Shown: positions 62,801-64,000 of the stretch, in pieces
Position numbering within the stretch: the stretch's first letter is position 1
Layout of the letters: the number at the start of each line of letters is the position of its first letter
From: Hanstruepera ponticola
GTDB taxonomy: Bacteria; Bacteroidota; Bacteroidia; Flavobacteriales; Flavobacteriaceae
Length of the DNA stretch: 64,000 nt
Direction of reading: 5' to 3'
Assembly (NCBI RefSeq): GCF_012931685.1
Contig: NZ_JABANC010000005.1
Coordinates: 153,181 to 217,180 of the forward strand
Program-made: the position numbers and the translations under genes
Notes under the pieces: model-generated
The model's database searches: none
What the model saw: only the letters and a program-made list of their open reading frames with translations
What the model was told of the DNA's origin: nothing

Positions 62801-64000
62801 GTTGTGTAGTTAAATCACCACAGGTACCGCTTATTTCATATTGAATCGTGTAAGTTGTTCCTTGAGTACCACCTATTACTGTTCCAGATGTTGGATCTAT
62901 CGAGGCACTATCTGTTGGAACTGGATTAAAAGTAAATGTTCCGCCTGCATCACCTGTTATAGTCGCAGTACCTCCATCACAAGTCGCTGTCATCGTAAAA
63001 CTCGCATCGGCTGCTGTCAGGACTGTAACTGGTTGTGTACTTGAATCTGGACATGTACCTGCTGTATCATATTGTACCGTATAGGTTGCTCCTGTTGTTC
63101 CACCTGTTATAGTTCCAGTTGTTGGATCTATGGAAGCACCATCTGTTGGAACTGGGTTAAAAGTAAATGTTCCGCCTGCATCACCTGTTATAGTCGCAGT
63201 ACCTCCATCACAAGTCGCTGTCATCGTAAAACTCGCATCGTCTTCGGGTAATACCGTTACTGGTTGTGTACTTGAATCTGGACATGTACCTGCTGTATCA
63301 TATTGTACCGTATAGGTTGCTCCTGCTGTTCCACCTGTTATAGTTCCAGTCGTTGGATCTATCGAGGCACCATCTGTTGGAACTGGGTTAAAAGTAAATG
63401 TTCCGCCTGCATCACCTGTTATGGTTGCTGTACCGCCATCACAAGTCGCTGTCATCGTAAAACTCGCATCATCCTCTGGTAATACCGTTACTGGTTGTGT
63501 AGTTAAATCACCACAGGTACCGCTTATTTCATACTGAATCGTGTAAGTTGTTCCTGGAGTTCCGCCTGTTACTGTTCCAGATGTTGGATTTATCGAAGCA
63601 CCATCTGTTGGAACTGGATTAAAAGTAAATGTTCCACCTGCATCACCTGTTATGGTTGCTGTGCCGCCATCACAAGTCGCTGTCATTGTAAAACTCGCAT
63701 CGGCTGCTGTCAGTACTGTAACTGGTTGTGTTTCACTTGCTGGGCATGCTCCACCTATAGAATATTCAACCGTATAAGTTGTTCCTGGAGTTCCGCCAGT
63801 TACTGTTCCTGACGTTGGATCTATCGAAGCTCCATCTCCTGGAGCAGGATTAAAGGCAAATGTACCGCCTGCATCACCTGTTATGGTTGCTGTTCCGCCA
63901 TCACAAGTCGCTGTCATTGTGAAGCTCGGATCTGCTGCCGTTAAAACTGTAACTGTTTGATCTATATCATCGCCACAAGCACCTGCTATTTCGTAATTGA
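59826..64000 (-). CDS. Giant T9SS type B adhesin-like protein (5' truncated)
   Basis: At least 1390 residues are encoded on the minus strand and the frame is still open at base 64000, so the start and signal peptide lie to the right. From the right edge there are one partial and eight complete 77-residue repeats (DASFTMTATCDGG, then GDAGGTFTFNPVP, ending TQPVTVLPED), followed by five divergent repeats around CDDDxDG/FDLxxxxxEI, an Ig-like segment, and a C-terminal gliding-motility-associated (CHU_C, type B) domain: PLFFTPNNDGDNDTWQISG, KIYIFDRYGKLLKQL, SDYWFTVDY. It should be a very large cell-surface protein, perhaps SprB-like. Acidic, cysteine-paired repeats suggest calcium or disulfide stabilisation. 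Confidence 0.9.
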   Translation of the reverse strand, partial: NYEIAGACGDDIDQTVTVLTAADPSFTMTATCDGGTATITGDAGGTFAFNPAPGDGASIDPTSGTVTGGTPGTTYTVEYSIGGACPASETQPVTVLTAADASFTMTATCDGGTATITGDAGGTFTFNPVPTDGASINPTSGTVTGGTPGTTYTIQYEISGTCGDLTTQPVTVLPEDDASFTMTATCDGGTATITGDAGGTFTFNPVPTDGASIDPTTGTITGGTAGATYTVQYDTAGTCPDSSTQPVTVLPEDDASFTMTATCDGGTATITGDAGGTFTFNPVPTDGASIDPTTGTITGGTTGATYTVQYDTAGTCPDSSTQPVTVLTAADASFTMTATCDGGTATITGDAGGTFTFNPVPTDSASIDPTSGTVIGGTQGTTYTIQYEISGTCGDLTTQPVTVLPEDDASFTMTATCDGGTATITGDAGGTFTFNPVPGDGASIDPTSGTITGGTAGATYTVQYDTAGTCPDSSTQPVTVLPEDDASFMMTATCDGGTATITGDAGGTFTFNPVPTDSASIDSTSGTVTGGTPGATYTIEYTTNGTCSNSSTQSITVLTTADASFTMTATCDGGTATITGDAGGTFTFNPVPTDGASIDPTSGTVTGGVAGTTYTVEYAITGTCSGSSTQDVTVLPTPSIVDPSPLVVCDDDVSDGMTEMDLTVKNDEITSSNSDYVVTYHNNLIDAQNGSPEVSPSDTAYIGTDGETLVVRVEDVNTGCYGTTTLVLNVTNGPTVNPLTPLTYCDPDNDNLGDFDLSTTRDEILASDATLDVSFHLTLQNAQDDVNPQGDNLSNVAGQIIYVRVDYGTNDDCPTIVELQLIVEPTPEMPTSIDPYVICDDDFDGMASFNLNTMDAEIYGTQNPSDFILTYHETQADAEATPGVNPIIEPQLSNYISGDTTIFVRLEGLNGCIKVGQFDLIVNPLPVIPSEAQDSIYEICDDSNNNDGFAIFDLTVQNDNYTGGDVTLNVDYFETMADIPNNPISNYTSYQNTSIGGLPHNPQTIFVTLTETTSGGNCSSMTTLTLVVNTLPTPNDVLPNMITCDDNNPGDLQEEFDLTQNEGLMLNDFDETVTYHESMADAESGENAISNTTAYTNSTTPQTIYVRVTNTGDPSDPNDDGTGCYTIVTFDLIVNPVPMFTPDELYTICVNTNGTEVVGSPTIDTGLSTSDYTFEWQDPNGTVVSIDSSYTATQAGIHTVTITDIDTMCFNVIPVTVEESSPPIVDAVVTTEAFADNNVIQVTATGNGAAQYEFSIDNGPWVSNDPNTNTYTFTNVTPGEHFIQVRDIYGCGIASDIVLVMDYPLFFTPNNDGDNDTWQISGISGQMDAKIYIFDRYGKLLKQLSPSSPGWDGTLNGYPLPSSDYWFTVDYREPSDDAMKQFQAHFTLKR
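62085..63935 (-). repeat. 231-bp tandem repeats in adhesin gene
   Basis: Eight complete 231-bp units (77 codons) and part of a ninth lie in this stretch. Adjacent copies differ by few bases; for example the CATCACAAGTCGCTGTCAT segment recurs every 231 bases. Some copies are nearly identical over long stretches, whereas others differ at the last 25 codons, so units have been exchanged. Confidence 0.92.

Noticed and set aside
62109..63315. Plus-strand ORFs in the adhesin repeats
   Set aside because: Antisense shadows of the 231-bp repeats.

Overview
The window is about 64 kb of a low-GC (roughly one-third GC) chromosome from the phylum Bacteroidota, almost certainly family Flavobacteriaceae. 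Evidence: T9SS sorting domains on two large secreted proteins, many family-typical domains (DUF1599, DUF4293, DUF3667, DUF4920, BT_3928-like, FadL-like), short lipoprotein signals ending in S-C, long glutamine synthetase III, PrfA/Rho/ProS/RpsT housekeeping genes, and many promoters fitting the Bacteroidota pattern TTG - about 20 nt - TAnnTTTG. Start codons are mostly ATG without clear Shine-Dalgarno sequences. I infer GTG for mnmD and TTG for cdaA, truA and an OppB-like permease.

Layout. 1-3024: 3' end of a DUF885 peptidase-like gene and two small followers. 3025-5678: an AT-rich accessory stretch with palindromic repeats, two small unknown genes, a CoiA-like nuclease and a 12-copy 21-bp tandem repeat. 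5679-12309: core genes (SDR epimerase, mnmD operon, ilvE, a MazG-like gene, an SRPBCC protein coupled to crcB, DUF1684). 12310-16805: an MFS transporter behind a leader with a terminator, two related helical proteins around an Lrp regulator, a hydrolase, a lipoprotein and a decayed piece of mutase sequence. 16862-32100: an IcmF-type B12 mutase carrying repeat-derived coding sequence, DUF4197, small tandem paralogues, a BtuF-like protein, pyrF, prfA, a compact ABC pair, class II (B12) ribonucleotide reductase, DUF3078, a PurM-like protein and a beta-barrel protein. 32200-40655: a tiny secreted peptide gene, glutamine synthetase III, a Ca/Na antiporter, a BlaI-BlaR1 pair with visible operators, and a secreted endonuclease I. 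40783-46340: a 50-aa gene, tRNA-Arg, and a minus-strand run clpS-prmA-tpiA-TlpA-like-permease-BT_3928-like-DUF1599. 46447-53110: folP-lipoprotein-cdaA-DUF3667, an ABC exporter with truA, a phosphoesterase and DUF4293. 53311-64000: rho, rpsT, tRNA-Glu, proS, a Gly/Trp-rich lipoprotein, a FadL-like porin, and a giant T9SS type B adhesin-like protein running off the right edge.

How the genes relate. Three cobalamin-linked genes (IcmF mutase, BtuF-like receptor, NrdJ) lie within 13 kb, so B12 supply probably matters to this organism; I saw no cobalamin riboswitch. CdaA (c-di-AMP synthesis) sits with folate synthesis. BlaI-BlaR1 forms a self-regulated sensor unit with two palindromes over its promoter.

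The most unusual observations are: interspersed palindromic repeats used as coding sequence inside the IcmF gene, a frameshifted remnant of a mutase C-terminus next to the intact gene, terminators placed directly before start codons (MFS, pyrF), the 21-bp minisatellite beside an orphan CoiA-like nuclease, and near-identical 231-bp repeats in the adhesin. I do not see a clear defence system, CRISPR array, prophage or insertion sequence.
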